64,000 nucleotides of DNA from Sorex araneus (taxonomy: Eukaryota; Chordata; Mammalia; Eulipotyphla; Soricidae), in contig NC_073313.1 in assembly GCF_027595985.1 (NCBI RefSeq), positions 85,418,899-85,482,898 of the forward strand, written 5' to 3'. The notes under the pieces were generated by a model. The model had not been told where the DNA came from. It ran no database searches and saw nothing but the letters and a program-made list of their open reading frames with translations. Made by a program: the position numbers and the translations under genes. Below, one piece after another: positions 54,775 through 64,000 of the stretch. Positions within the stretch are counted from its first letter, which is position 1, and each line of letters starts with the position of its first letter.

Positions 54775-55669
54775 ATTTCTGATTTGTCACTTTTAAATAC
54801 CTCAGTCTGTAATCCTGTTCAAATAGGTTGAACACAAGAACTTATAGATAGTTTCAGTTCTTGTGTGAATTATTATGGGGATGTGCAAGGCATTCTGTTT
54901 TAGCACTGCAGTAGATACTTATAAATATTCCCTTTAACTATTTTAATGCCAGGGTGGAGACAGCAGATAGAGGCAGTGGCAAGAAGGGAGAAAGAGGGAG
55001 TGGAGAGAGCAACTTACTAAGATGAAAATTGGGTCTCTATAGGATGTGTTGTCTGAAATAAGCTACCAAATCATTATAAGCAAATGATCTCTTTCCAAGC
55101 AGTTGGACAGAAGGAGCAGTGACTTTTCAGGTGTCCAGCCCTGTATAAACCTGCTGGTGATGTTGTGAGAGTTATGACTATGTCAACTTTCCCAGGGTTT
55201 CTATCTCTGCTGCAAAGATTTGGCAGGCACCTCAGACAAATTTTATGTCTCCTAAATCTTCCTGAAGCTAGGCTTGGCTCTTAGATTTATATGCACAGAA
55301 AAAGCAAAATGTTTACCATTTTGACATTTTTGAAGATCAAAACAGACTTTTAAAAAAATCTGCATCCACCTCAGTTTAGTCTACAGAAAGGGCTAATTGC
55401 TTTTGCTGTTTGTTTAAAAAAAAACCCAATTATTTACTTTCCAGAAGTGGTGAATGATCATATGTCTAAAGATTTATATTCCATGCCTCAGTATTGCTTC
55501 CTCTTTTTCTTGCTTACAAAATATAAAGTGTTGCAAAAGTCTTCATTTTCCTTTTTCTGACCTTTATTGTAGAACTTTCAGAAAACATTGTAGGATATGT
55601 GTTTATAAATATATATGTATATATATATATGCATTAGCAATTTAAGAGAGGAAAACAGATTTTTTTCAG
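54775..55669. other. unassigned DNA; (TA)-rich stretch at 55605-55631
   Basis: No gene or dispersed repeat recognised. Confidence 0.4.
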
Positions 55670-55806
55670 CAGTAGGGTTTGAACCATACCTGGCATATTC
55701 CAGGCTCTTTGCTCATGCTCAGCCCTAGCATTTGCTCAGGGGACTATATGCATTGCTGGGGATTTGACCTGGGGTCAGCTGTGTGCAAGGCAAGCATCTT
55801 ACCCAT
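55670..55806 (-). mobile_element. older SINE, host of the next insertion
   Basis: GCATTTGCTCAGGGGACTAT, TGCATTGCTGGGGATTTGAC, GTGTGCAAGGCAAGCATC, antisense; its head is displaced past the next SINE. Confidence 0.75.
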
Positions 55807-55819
55807 TGGACTGTCTCTT

Positions 55820-55989
55820 TTTTTTTCTTTTTGGGTCACACCTGGCAATGCATAGGGAACACTCCTGGCTCTGCACTCAGGAATTACCCCTGGAAGTGCT
55901 CAGGGGACCATATGGGATGCTGGGAATCGAACCCGGGTCGGCCACGTGCAAGGCAAACGCCCTACCCGCTGTGCTATCACTCCAGCCCC
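55820..55989 (-). mobile_element. young SINE inserted in a SINE
   Basis: Near-consensus antisense copy (GGGTCACACCTGGCAATGC to GTGCTATCACTCCAGCCCC). TGGACTGTCTCTT is duplicated at 55807-55819 and 55990-56002. Confidence 0.93.
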
Positions 55990-56002
55990 TGGACTGTCTC
56001 TT

Positions 56003-57084
56003 AAACTCTCCAAAAGATAATTTTTATTACCTTTGACCTATCTCCCTTTGGGCATTTGGTTTTTGTGGGCCTTACCCACAAAATATTTTTTCTGCATAAT
56101 AATGATAGGTTTGAGTAAGACATAGAGGCCTTTCGGTATTCAAATGCATCTGTAGGCAGAGCACAAATGAAAGTTTGGATGTAATTCAAAGAGTAGAAAC
56201 ACTGTGGAGAATGTTATATAAACAGTACTGCTTCACATAACCGCGGGGAAATCCCCAGTAAGGGCCTTTCTTATCTCCTCCAGCTGCTCTTCTTTTTAGC
56301 CAGCAAGGACTGCCAGTAAGAGCTTCCTAGGGTAGAAACTGCCCAATAGTAAGTGCTCATGGAATGTTCCCCTGCCATATCTTCTTCAGGCAAATCCTCA
56401 AATGCATTTACTAGGATTACATTGGTCACATAAAATTCTAATTTTCACCTTTCACGGGTTACTGAGTGTGATTCAAGGGGCACTTGATGTTCAAGCTCAT
56501 TTAGTCAATGGACACTTGAGTACATATATAGGACCAGACCCAATGCAGGCGTTGAGAACATAGGGATAAATTAGAAGTGGTATCTGCCATCCCTTAAGAA
56601 GCTCATAGTTAATTGGGGGTATGGAAGGAGATAGATACTCAAGCCAGTCTTGATATTCAAGGGGAAAGGTGCTCACAGAAAGGTGCCCATGAGAACATGG
56701 TGGAGGGACTCACCCTGGAGGTGGGTAGCTTACAGACAAGAACCTCTCTCTGCTGAATCATAAAGGATGAGTGGGCAGTACCTAGAATCTAGACGGACAA
56801 AGGAGCGGTAGCCATGCAGAGGGACTACCGACACGTATGAGATAGTCATGTGAATGAAAATGGATCATTCAGAGGACAGGAAGATTTTGTGTGTGAACAA
56901 GTGGAAGCATGGGAGAGAGAACAGGTTAAGGATGTGGAAAGGTGTCCTACAGCCAGTTTGTCTAACAAATTTGCTTACTTAGAAGCTTGATTTTTTTTTC
57001 TGGAGACAGTGTAGGTAAGTCAATGTAGGGTTTTAAATAGAGAATGGTAGGGACAGGGTCATAGCTTTCAAAGGGCTTGAAGGC
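56003..57084. other. unassigned DNA
   Basis: No gene or repeat recognised. Confidence 0.4.
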
Positions 57085-57245
57085 ATGCCTTCATGCAGAG
57101 GCCTCAAGTGTGATTCCAGCAGCTCTGGGTTCGAGCAGCCCTGCTTTACGAAGTCCTAGGATAGACCTGTCTGGCCTGGTTCACAGGAAAACACGCTCAG
57201 GCCCCCTGAGCAATGCTTTGGTGGTCCCTCCCAAATAAAGGGAGG
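57085..57245 (+). mobile_element. old SINE relic
   Basis: GCTCTGGGTTCGAGCAGCCC and CTGAGCAATGCTTTGGTGG ... CCCAAATAAAGGG in the right order. Confidence 0.4.
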
Positions 57246-58370
57246 GTTGTAACATGATTGGAGTGGTGAAGAGGATTTATAGGGAAAAAGGTCTGGAGAC
57301 AAAGAAAGTCCATCTTTTAATTTTCAAGTGTGAGAGGGGCTTAACCCAGTCACTTGATATTATTCAACCATGCCACTTCCAATTGGTTTTCTTTCAATTC
57401 TGACTTACACCAAGTAGTTATTTCCTTCTATGTACTGAACATATCTTCCCTGTACTCTTCCACATGGTACTTAGCTGAATATTTATTCTTTTCAACTTTA
57501 AGTAGTCTTTGGGGCTGGCTTATCATGAAGGAAACTGGACTTTGAAAGCATAGCAGCTTAGTTCAAAAACCATATGAAACTTATTAATTGCTTCCTTGAG
57601 TCCACAATGCTGTGGAAAGGATAGTTATTGAGACTGAAGAGAAGGCAGGCTGTATTTAAAAATAGGCAGCCTCCAGGATGTTGGAAATAAAAGCCAGAAG
57701 TGTACTGAATATAAAACAATTGAATGTTGAAGCTACCTCTGCCCAAAGAAATTGTACTGTCTAACCAATCAGTTTGAGCGTATGTTATTTTCTTGACTTA
57801 GATGCTGTGATTGACTTCCCATTGTCCATGGGATGATGTCCAAAGTCTCTCTCCTGGCATTCAGTACTTCTTTGGTGTGACTCCAATGTATCTTTGCAGT
57901 TTTCATACCTTTCTCTTACAGAACTTCTCTGTTCCAACCAATTGTTCTTTTAGATTCTTCTTTGGCATCCCCTTACTTGTGAGCTCTCTCAGAGTTGGTT
58001 ACATGTTTTTAACCTCTTGGAACACCCTCTACCTCAGTGCCTGGCATACTATTTTATATACGGAAGATATCCAGGGTATATCTGTGGGCTCATTATGGTT
58101 CCCCATTTATTCTGTTTTACTACTACTACTACTGCCTAATACCCTACTAAATGCATCAACTACAGCATTAGGTGAAAGTGGTTATTGCTCAGCAAACTTA
58201 TCATTTCAACATTTTACAAAATAATTTTAAATATAGAAAAGTTGTGAGACTCATATAAAAGTTCTGATATACCATTCACTCACATTCGCCATTTTAAAGA
58301 GAAGCATAAATCAAATAGGGTCACTTACCAATTAATTACCTTCTTAGTTTTATGCTTCCTTTACTAGCAT
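57246..58370. other. unassigned DNA
   Basis: A 137-codon frame at 57811-58224 (+) has no recognisable domain and no splice context. Confidence 0.4.
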
Positions 58371-58598
58371 TGTAGCACTGTCATCCTGTTGTTCATTGAT
58401 TTGCTTGAGCGGGCACCAGTAATGTCTCCATTGTGAGACTTGTTACTGTAGTTGGCATATCAAATATGCCATGGGGAGCTTGCCAGGCTCTGTTGTGCAG
58501 GTGGGATACTCTCGGTAGCTTGCCAGGCTCTCCGAGAGGGATGGAGGAATCAAACCCGGGTCGGCCGCATGCAAGGCAAATGCTATTGCTCCAGTCAT
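58371..58598 (-). mobile_element. RTE-tailed SINE
   Basis: GTAGCACTGTCATCCTGTTG, GGGCACCAGTAATGTCTCC, CTCGGTAGCTTGCCAGGC, TGCTATTGCTCCAGTC. Confidence 0.9.
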
Positions 58599-58794
58599 AG
58601 TTATTTTATGTTGAAATATGTGAAATTGTGTGTAATATGTGAAGCTTTAAGTTTTTCTCCTTTCCTTTTCTCAACATTCAGTGGTAACAAATTTTAAATA
58701 TACAGAAAATTTGCAAGAATTCTATAGTAATTAACCATATGTCCACTATTTAGATTCTGCAATCTATAATCTACAGTTGTGTACCTATCTTTTT

Positions 58795-59150
58795 ATTTTA
58801 TTTTATGTTATTTTTAAAATTTTTTATTAGAGAATCACTGTGATGTAGTTACAAACTTATGATCTTTTGTGTTTGCATTTCACTCATACAGTGATCGTTT
58901 ACCCATCCCTTCACCAGTGCCCACTCACCTCCACCAGTGATCCCAGTATCCCTCTCACCACCCCACCCCATCCCCTACCACCCCACCCTGCCTCTGCGGC
59001 AGGGCATTACCCTTTATTCTCTCTCCTTTTGGGTGTTGTAGCTTGCCATGGAGGTATTGAGTGGCCTTTATGTTCGGTCTATAGTCTACTTTCAGTTTGC
59101 ATTTTCCAACCTGAATGGGTCCTCCCAACATCCTCTACTTGTGTCTATCT
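58795..59150 (-). mobile_element. L1 3' UTR insertion
   Basis: TTATTAGAGAATCACTGTG, ACCCATCCCTTCACCAGTGC, CTTTTGGGTGTTGTAGCTTG. CTATCTTTT-like words on both sides hint at a target duplication. Confidence 0.85.
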
Positions 59151-59376
59151 TTTAATACATTTAAAACTAAGTTTCAGAGATCCGTACAATTTTTTCTAAT
59201 TTCTTCACTGAATATCATTAACTAGTTGAGCAACTTTTGTGCTCTGAAATCAAACAGAACGTTCAATTATATTTGCATTTACTGTATGGCCCATTCTCAA
59301 ATCTACCTCTCTGTATTACATCTGTTTGGCCATGGAAAACGTGTCTCTTTAATTGACTTAAAATTTATTTTACTTT

Positions 59377-59540
59377 TTGTTTTGTGGTCACACCCAGTGA
59401 TGCTCAGGAGTTACTCCTGGCTCTGCATTCAGGAATTACTCCTGGTGGTGCTTGGTGCACCATATGGGATTCTGGGGATCGAACCCAGGTTAGCTACGTG
59501 CAAGGCAAGCATCTTGCCACTGTACTATCTCTTCAGCTCC
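59377..59540 (-). mobile_element. SINE, A-tail type, little diverged
   Basis: GTGGTCACACCCAGTGATGC, GGAATTACTCCTGGTGGTGC, ACGTGCAAGGCAAGCATC. Confidence 0.9.
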
Positions 59541-60339
59541 AAACTTAAATTTTTTAGATACTCCGCTTTATTCCCTAGCGTGCTGTCAGATACATATTCT
59601 ATACATATCACTTGATGCTGATGAGACAGAAGAGTAAATGGAAAAAAAATCACCATAAAACTAAAATAAAAAAGTGAGGGAGGAGAGAAGACAAATGAGC
59701 AGAGGGCCACAAGTTAATGGGAAAGTTTTTAAGCTGGGGGAAGAGGCATGTCTGAATGCCAGGGTTTCTTAAACTTTCTAATAGCAACCCCTTTTCTCCT
59801 GAGAAATGCAGCATAATGCCAGAAACACTTTGGATTTATGGTACTGTTGATATTGAATTAATTTTTGATCATTACACGTTCAGAAATGTTACACTATTGC
59901 CAAATTTTGTGAGACAATTCAGTTAAACATCGCACAGTTGTGAAGAAGCTAGGCCGCAATCCATCTTATAATTCTAGCAGTACTTCTCTCTGCTGCCTTC
60001 TGATCTCTTAAGGATGGGTGACAATGGAATTATGTGCATGAGAAACCATTATTATCAGTATTGTAAACAACAGAACCTCAATTGATAAAACATTTAAAAA
60101 ATAGATGTCTGGCATCCAGAAAAAAGTAAGAAGGATGCGCTGCTGAACAGTAATTGTTTCTAGTTCTCTAAAATCTATCCTACTGCTTAGGCACAACCAA
60201 CTAATATATTCATGTTGTTTACTGAGTTGTTCTTGCTCAGTTTTGCCTGTATGGGTGGGACACTCAAAAGCTGGTTTCTTTCTTTGCTTTTTTTTTCTCA
60301 GAAATATACACTAGTATTTTCGTTTTTTAACTACTATTT
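59541..60339. other. unassigned DNA
   Basis: Part of an old L1 3' region may lie at 60040-60110 (CAGAACCTCAATTGATAAAA). Otherwise nothing recognised. Confidence 0.35.
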
Positions 60340-60805
60340 TATTTTATTTGCTTAATTTTATTGAATTACCATGAGATTCAGTTACAAAGCTTTCAGGATT
60401 GAGTTTCTATCATACAATGATCGAACACAATCCCTCCCGCCACCTGCACCCCGCCCCACCCCTTGCCTCTACGGCAGACAATTTCCTCTTTACTCTCTCT
60501 CTACTTTTAGACCTTCACTGTCACTGTCACTGTCATCCCACTGCTCATTGATTTGCTCAAGTGGGCACTAGTAACGTCTCCATTGTGAGACTTGTTGTTA
60601 CAGTTTTGGCATATCGAATATGCCATGGGTAGCTTGCCAGGCTCTGCCGTGCAGGTGAGATACTCTCAGTAGCTTGCTGGGCTCTCTGAGAGGGGCAGAG
60701 GAATTGAACTCAGGTTGGCCGAGTGCAAGGCGAAAGCCCTACCTGTTGCACTATACTGAGAGGCCATCATATTTGGTCCTTTATCTACTTTGAGCACACA
60801 CCTCC
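60340..60805 (-). mobile_element. L1 3' UTR split by an RTE-tailed SINE
   Basis: TATTGAATTACCATGAGATTC and GCCTCTACGGCAGACAATTT before the SINE; GAGAGGCCATCATATTTGG and CACACACCTCCCATCC after it. Confidence 0.8.
60516..60752 (-). mobile_element. RTE-tailed SINE with (CACTGT)n tail
   Basis: Starts TTCACTGTCACTGTCACTGT, the complement of a CAGTGA hexamer tail, then CATCCCACTGCTCATTG, GGGCACTAGTAACGTCTCC and CCTACCTGTTGCACTAT at the head side. Confidence 0.92.
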
Positions 60806-63126
60806 CATCCATAAAAATCCATTTTAAACTGTATCTGTTATATAGACCAAAATACTTACGTTCAGTGAATCCTAGATTATCTTTATAACATTTTCTTTAT
60901 TGCTCTGTTGATTATGAATACATGGGTAGCTTTAGTTTGCATTTATTGAATAATGATTTCATACCCAGAATTGTGAGCCTAATGTTATACTAGTAATGCT
61001 TTCTAACAACCCAAAGAGGTAAGTTCTTCCATATTTGCTTAATAAGGAAATTTGAGACTCACTGTGGTTAAATCCCTTGTCTATGAAGCAAAATTAAAAA
61101 AAATACAAAACTCAGGTTTGTCTGGTCTAGAGTCCAGTGTTAGATCAAATTTGTTAAAATTGACAATTATATACAAATACAAGAAAGCCTTCTTTCACAG
61201 TGTTAACTCAGAAAATCATTTATCCCACTAAGCAAGTCCAATGAAGTACTGAATTCAGTCACTCAGACTTAAATTATTGGGATGTTGGTTCCAGATTGCT
61301 CAAGTTCAAATCCTAGTTTCACATGCAAAAGGGGCACTTAACAGCAGGAAGCTTTGGTTCCCTTACCCATAAAATGACAATGAGAATAAGAGTACCTACC
61401 GTATAGATGGGTTGTGAGGACTAAGAAGGTAATGTGAAGTGTCATGCCATATCTGGTATGTAATAGGTGATCAGTATTCAAAGTCACTTCCTTCCTTTCT
61501 CTTTGGGACTCGCCTATAGTTTTTGCTTTAGGAAAATGAGGTACTCCTAAAACATTTCAAAGAAAAATATTTTGAAAAGGAGTATTAGGTTGACTGTTTC
61601 CAAGTGTGAATAAGAAACAGTTGTCCAATTCTCAGGTGAAGCATATTTCAAAATAAGCTAGAAACATGAATTCTTAAGTGAGTTGGTGTGGTCCATCTCT
61701 TTGCTTCCTGGAGATAAAGGCTAAATTGTGTCAGTGTCTGTTTTGTCACTAGACTAAAATTTACCATTGGCATTTACTAGTAGTAGACTTACCTGGCATA
61801 TTCATTATCCCAGCTGAGTTATTTTAAGGTAAGCGAGATGCGATTAAGAGAGAAGACTTGACCTGGTTGGTAAAACCATTAGAATCAGTTCTCACAGCAT
61901 TCTGTATTTTCTTTGTGGACTCTTAGGTCATACCAAGTCTTGATATTTGTTTTCTGTAGGACTTATGCTATTGGACAAGAGAGTCATGATTTCTTTCAGA
62001 AAACAATTTTTTATTCTGGTTCAAACCAATTCATTGACTATTGTTGCTTTTATCTAAAAACTTTAAAAAGGAAAATAGCTTTAATTAAATTTTACTTCAA
62101 TTTATTTAAAGAAGTGTGAAGGGAGACAAAGAGAGAGATTCAAGAGAGAACACGGGCTCCCCCAGAGTGGAAAAAAAATGCCTGTTGTTGATTTTAATTT
62201 GCTAACATTACAGTTTTGCTTGGGGTTTCACTCTTTCTCCCTGTTTAGATTATGGTTTGATTGGAGTTCTTGGTTCATTGAAATCTCCCACTGTGATTTT
62301 TGTTTTTTGACAGAAATGCTCAGTATCCAAGGTAATTGATGATGGTAATTCATTTGAAAAGACCCATCAGACTTGGTGGCGGCTGATGAGAAGGAGGTCT
62401 GGTGTCATAGGGAACCTTTACTGATTACATTTTGGAACTTGAAATCAGTATATTGCCAACATTGCAATGGGGTTCGGGTTTTTTTTTGTTTGAATGTTTT
62501 CATCAGAATGCTCTGTTCCCTTCATTTGCATTCTTGCTAATTTCGGTTGGGATTACTCACTCCCATCTCATTGACTTTTGAGATCTTGTCAGTCATTTAT
62601 TGATAAGGTCCTTTTCTTTCAACTGTAGGAGCAGAAGGTAAAAAAGAAGAGTTTTTCTGATCCTTTCCCCTTTACTTTGAAAGGTCCTTCTGAGGAACTC
62701 GGGGAATTTGAATTCCAGGCTTAACTATCTGAAGGAGTTCAGTTGCATTGCTTAAAGGCAGAACATCCTGATTCTGAAATATAGCCTTTGATCCAGACTT
62801 ACCAGTGTGATTTATTTTGCACGGGACCCACACATCTATGATTTCCCAAGAACCTCTGGAACAACCCCCAGGCACTGCACAGGAGAGTAGCCTTGAGCAC
62901 CACCAGCTGGCTGTACGCTCCTCTCCTACTAAAAAATACCCAAACTCAGACAAGCATCATTTACTGAACCTGAAATTGTCTGACACCTTTTTTAATGGCA
63001 TAGTTAAGACTGTGGTGAAGGGTTGCAATGAAGAAGACCCTAGAGAACTGCGTTCCTCATGCCTGCCTTTTCACATGCTAAAGTTAAGTGAGCTTTGGTG
63101 CTAGGGCTGTCAGTAAATTTAATTTA
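60806..63126. other. unassigned DNA; possible old SINE at 62815-62940 (+)
   Basis: At 62815-62940, AGTAGCCTTGAGCACCACCAG (shortened: GCCTTGAGCACCACCAG) resembles the SINE 3' half. The rest shows nothing recognisable. Confidence 0.35.
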
Positions 63127-64000
63127 AAAATATTTTAAAGTTTTTTTTTTATTGAATCATTGTGAGATAGAACCTTACAAAGCTGTTTATGATTAAGTTT
63201 CAGTCATACAATGTTCTACACCCTCTACCAGTTTACTTTTCCCAGCACCAGTGTCCCTAGTTTCGCTCCCATCACTCCCCTTCCCGCCTGCCTCTATGGG
63301 CACTATTCTTTTTTCTCTCTTCTCTCTCCCCTGCCTTTTGGGCCTGGTGGTTTGCAATACAGATAATGAAAGGTTATAAGGTATATCCCCTTACCTACTT
63401 TCTGCTCTCAGTTCTTGTCCAGCGTGATCATTTACAGCAATTATTATCATACTGGTCCCTTCTCTATCTTACCTTTCTTCCACCCCACACACACACCTAT
63501 GGCTGATCCCACCATTGACCAGTCCTTCTAGCCCCCATTTTACCTGGCCGTGGATAGTAGTCACTGTATATACATATTTTATATGCCACAAATAAGTGCA
63601 GTCATTCTATGTCTGTCTCCTTCTAACCGATTTCACTCAGCATGATACTCTCCATGTCCATCCATTTATAAACAAATTTCATGACTTTATTTTTCTAACA
63701 ACTGTGTAGTGCTCCATTGTGTAGATATGCCATAGTTTCTTTATCCATTCGTCTGTTCTCGGGGACTCAGGTTGTTTCCAGATTCTGGCTATTGGGCTGC
63801 AATGAACATAGAAGTACAGATGGTGTTTCTGCTGTGTGTTTTTGGTACCCCAGTTATATTGCCAAAAGTTGTATTGCTGGGTCAAATGGGAGCTCAATTT
63901 TTAGTTTTTTGAGGAATGTCCTTATTGTTTTCCAAAAAGGTTGAACCAGTCAGCATTTCCACGAATAATTAAGGAAAGTCCCTTTCTCCCCACATCTGTG
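63127..64000 (-). mobile_element. L1 3' end running off the window
   Basis: 3' UTR from TTTTATTGAATCATTGTGAG, then ORF2 C-terminus; the minus frame 63679-63897 reads SPRTDEWIKKLWHIYTMEHY. Older than the copy in the provirus. Confidence 0.85.

Noticed and set aside
57811-58224. 137-codon frame, + strand
   Set aside because: No recognisable motif, no splice sites, no CpG or promoter context; expected by chance in 64 kb.
62817-63104. 95-codon frame, + strand
   Set aside because: Its first part is a decayed SINE and the rest has no motif.
1-64000. CRISPR arrays, bacterial operons, phage or plasmid functions
   Set aside because: No spaced direct repeats of that kind and no dense coding; the DNA is plainly vertebrate.

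Overview
This window looks like mammalian, repeat-rich nuclear DNA. The tRNA-headed SINE that recurs on both strands (RNA pol III A/B boxes, a body running through a CCCATATGGTC-type segment, then an A-rich tail) matches the shrew family I know as SOR-type. A shrew (Soricidae, probably Sorex) is therefore the best guess, made from repeats alone. Most of the sequence is L1 LINEs, these SINEs, an RTE-type LINE and LTR elements. Only two host-derived genic items can be supported: a CpG-island promoter with the first exons of an unidentified spliced gene (about 44.6-46.3 kb, + strand), and an intact intronless HSPE1 (HSP10) retrocopy (53.7-54.3 kb, + strand).

Layout. 0-3.2 kb: an LTR fragment and three SINEs in otherwise unassigned DNA. 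3.2-5.85 kb: a 5'-inverted L1 with a younger L1 tail inserted in it. 6.5-8.8 kb: a mosaic of L1 and RTE LINE fragments. 9.2-14.1 kb: a long antisense L1 broken by nested insertions, followed by an ORF-deleted RTE derivative. 14.8-16.7 kb: an old L1 split by an L1 fragment that has a 5' end but no 3' end. 17.8-26.2 kb: L1 3' ends and SINEs. 26.9-27.6 kb: an RTE LINE with 5' region and endonuclease domain. 27.7-31 kb: AT-rich DNA of repetitive look with SINEs.

31.8-42.66 kb: an old LTR split by a young betaretrovirus-like (class II) provirus on the minus strand. The provirus has two 338-bp LTRs that differ at 4 positions by eye, a 6-bp target duplication, a tRNA-Lys1,2-type primer site, gag, a GGGAAAC frameshift signal, dUTPase-protease, RT-RNase H-integrase, and only a decayed env. 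It carries three clear defects: a 1.66-kb L1 inserted in the N-terminal part of gag with a 15-bp target duplication, a single-base frameshift inside RT, and the ruined env. Its protease motif is also non-canonical (DTSAD).

42.7-64 kb: the CpG-island gene start, the HSPE1 retrocopy, SINEs and L1 3' ends, with long stretches of unassigned intergenic or intronic DNA. An antisense L1 runs off the right edge.

How the parts interact: L1 probably moved the A-tailed SINEs, the HSPE1 copy and itself. A second SINE type has a 3' end that reads, in frame, as the C-terminus of the RTE LINE and ends in a CAGTGA-type tail, so it was probably mobilised by RTE. All coordinates of repeats are read by eye and may be off by 5-20 bases unless target duplications fix them.
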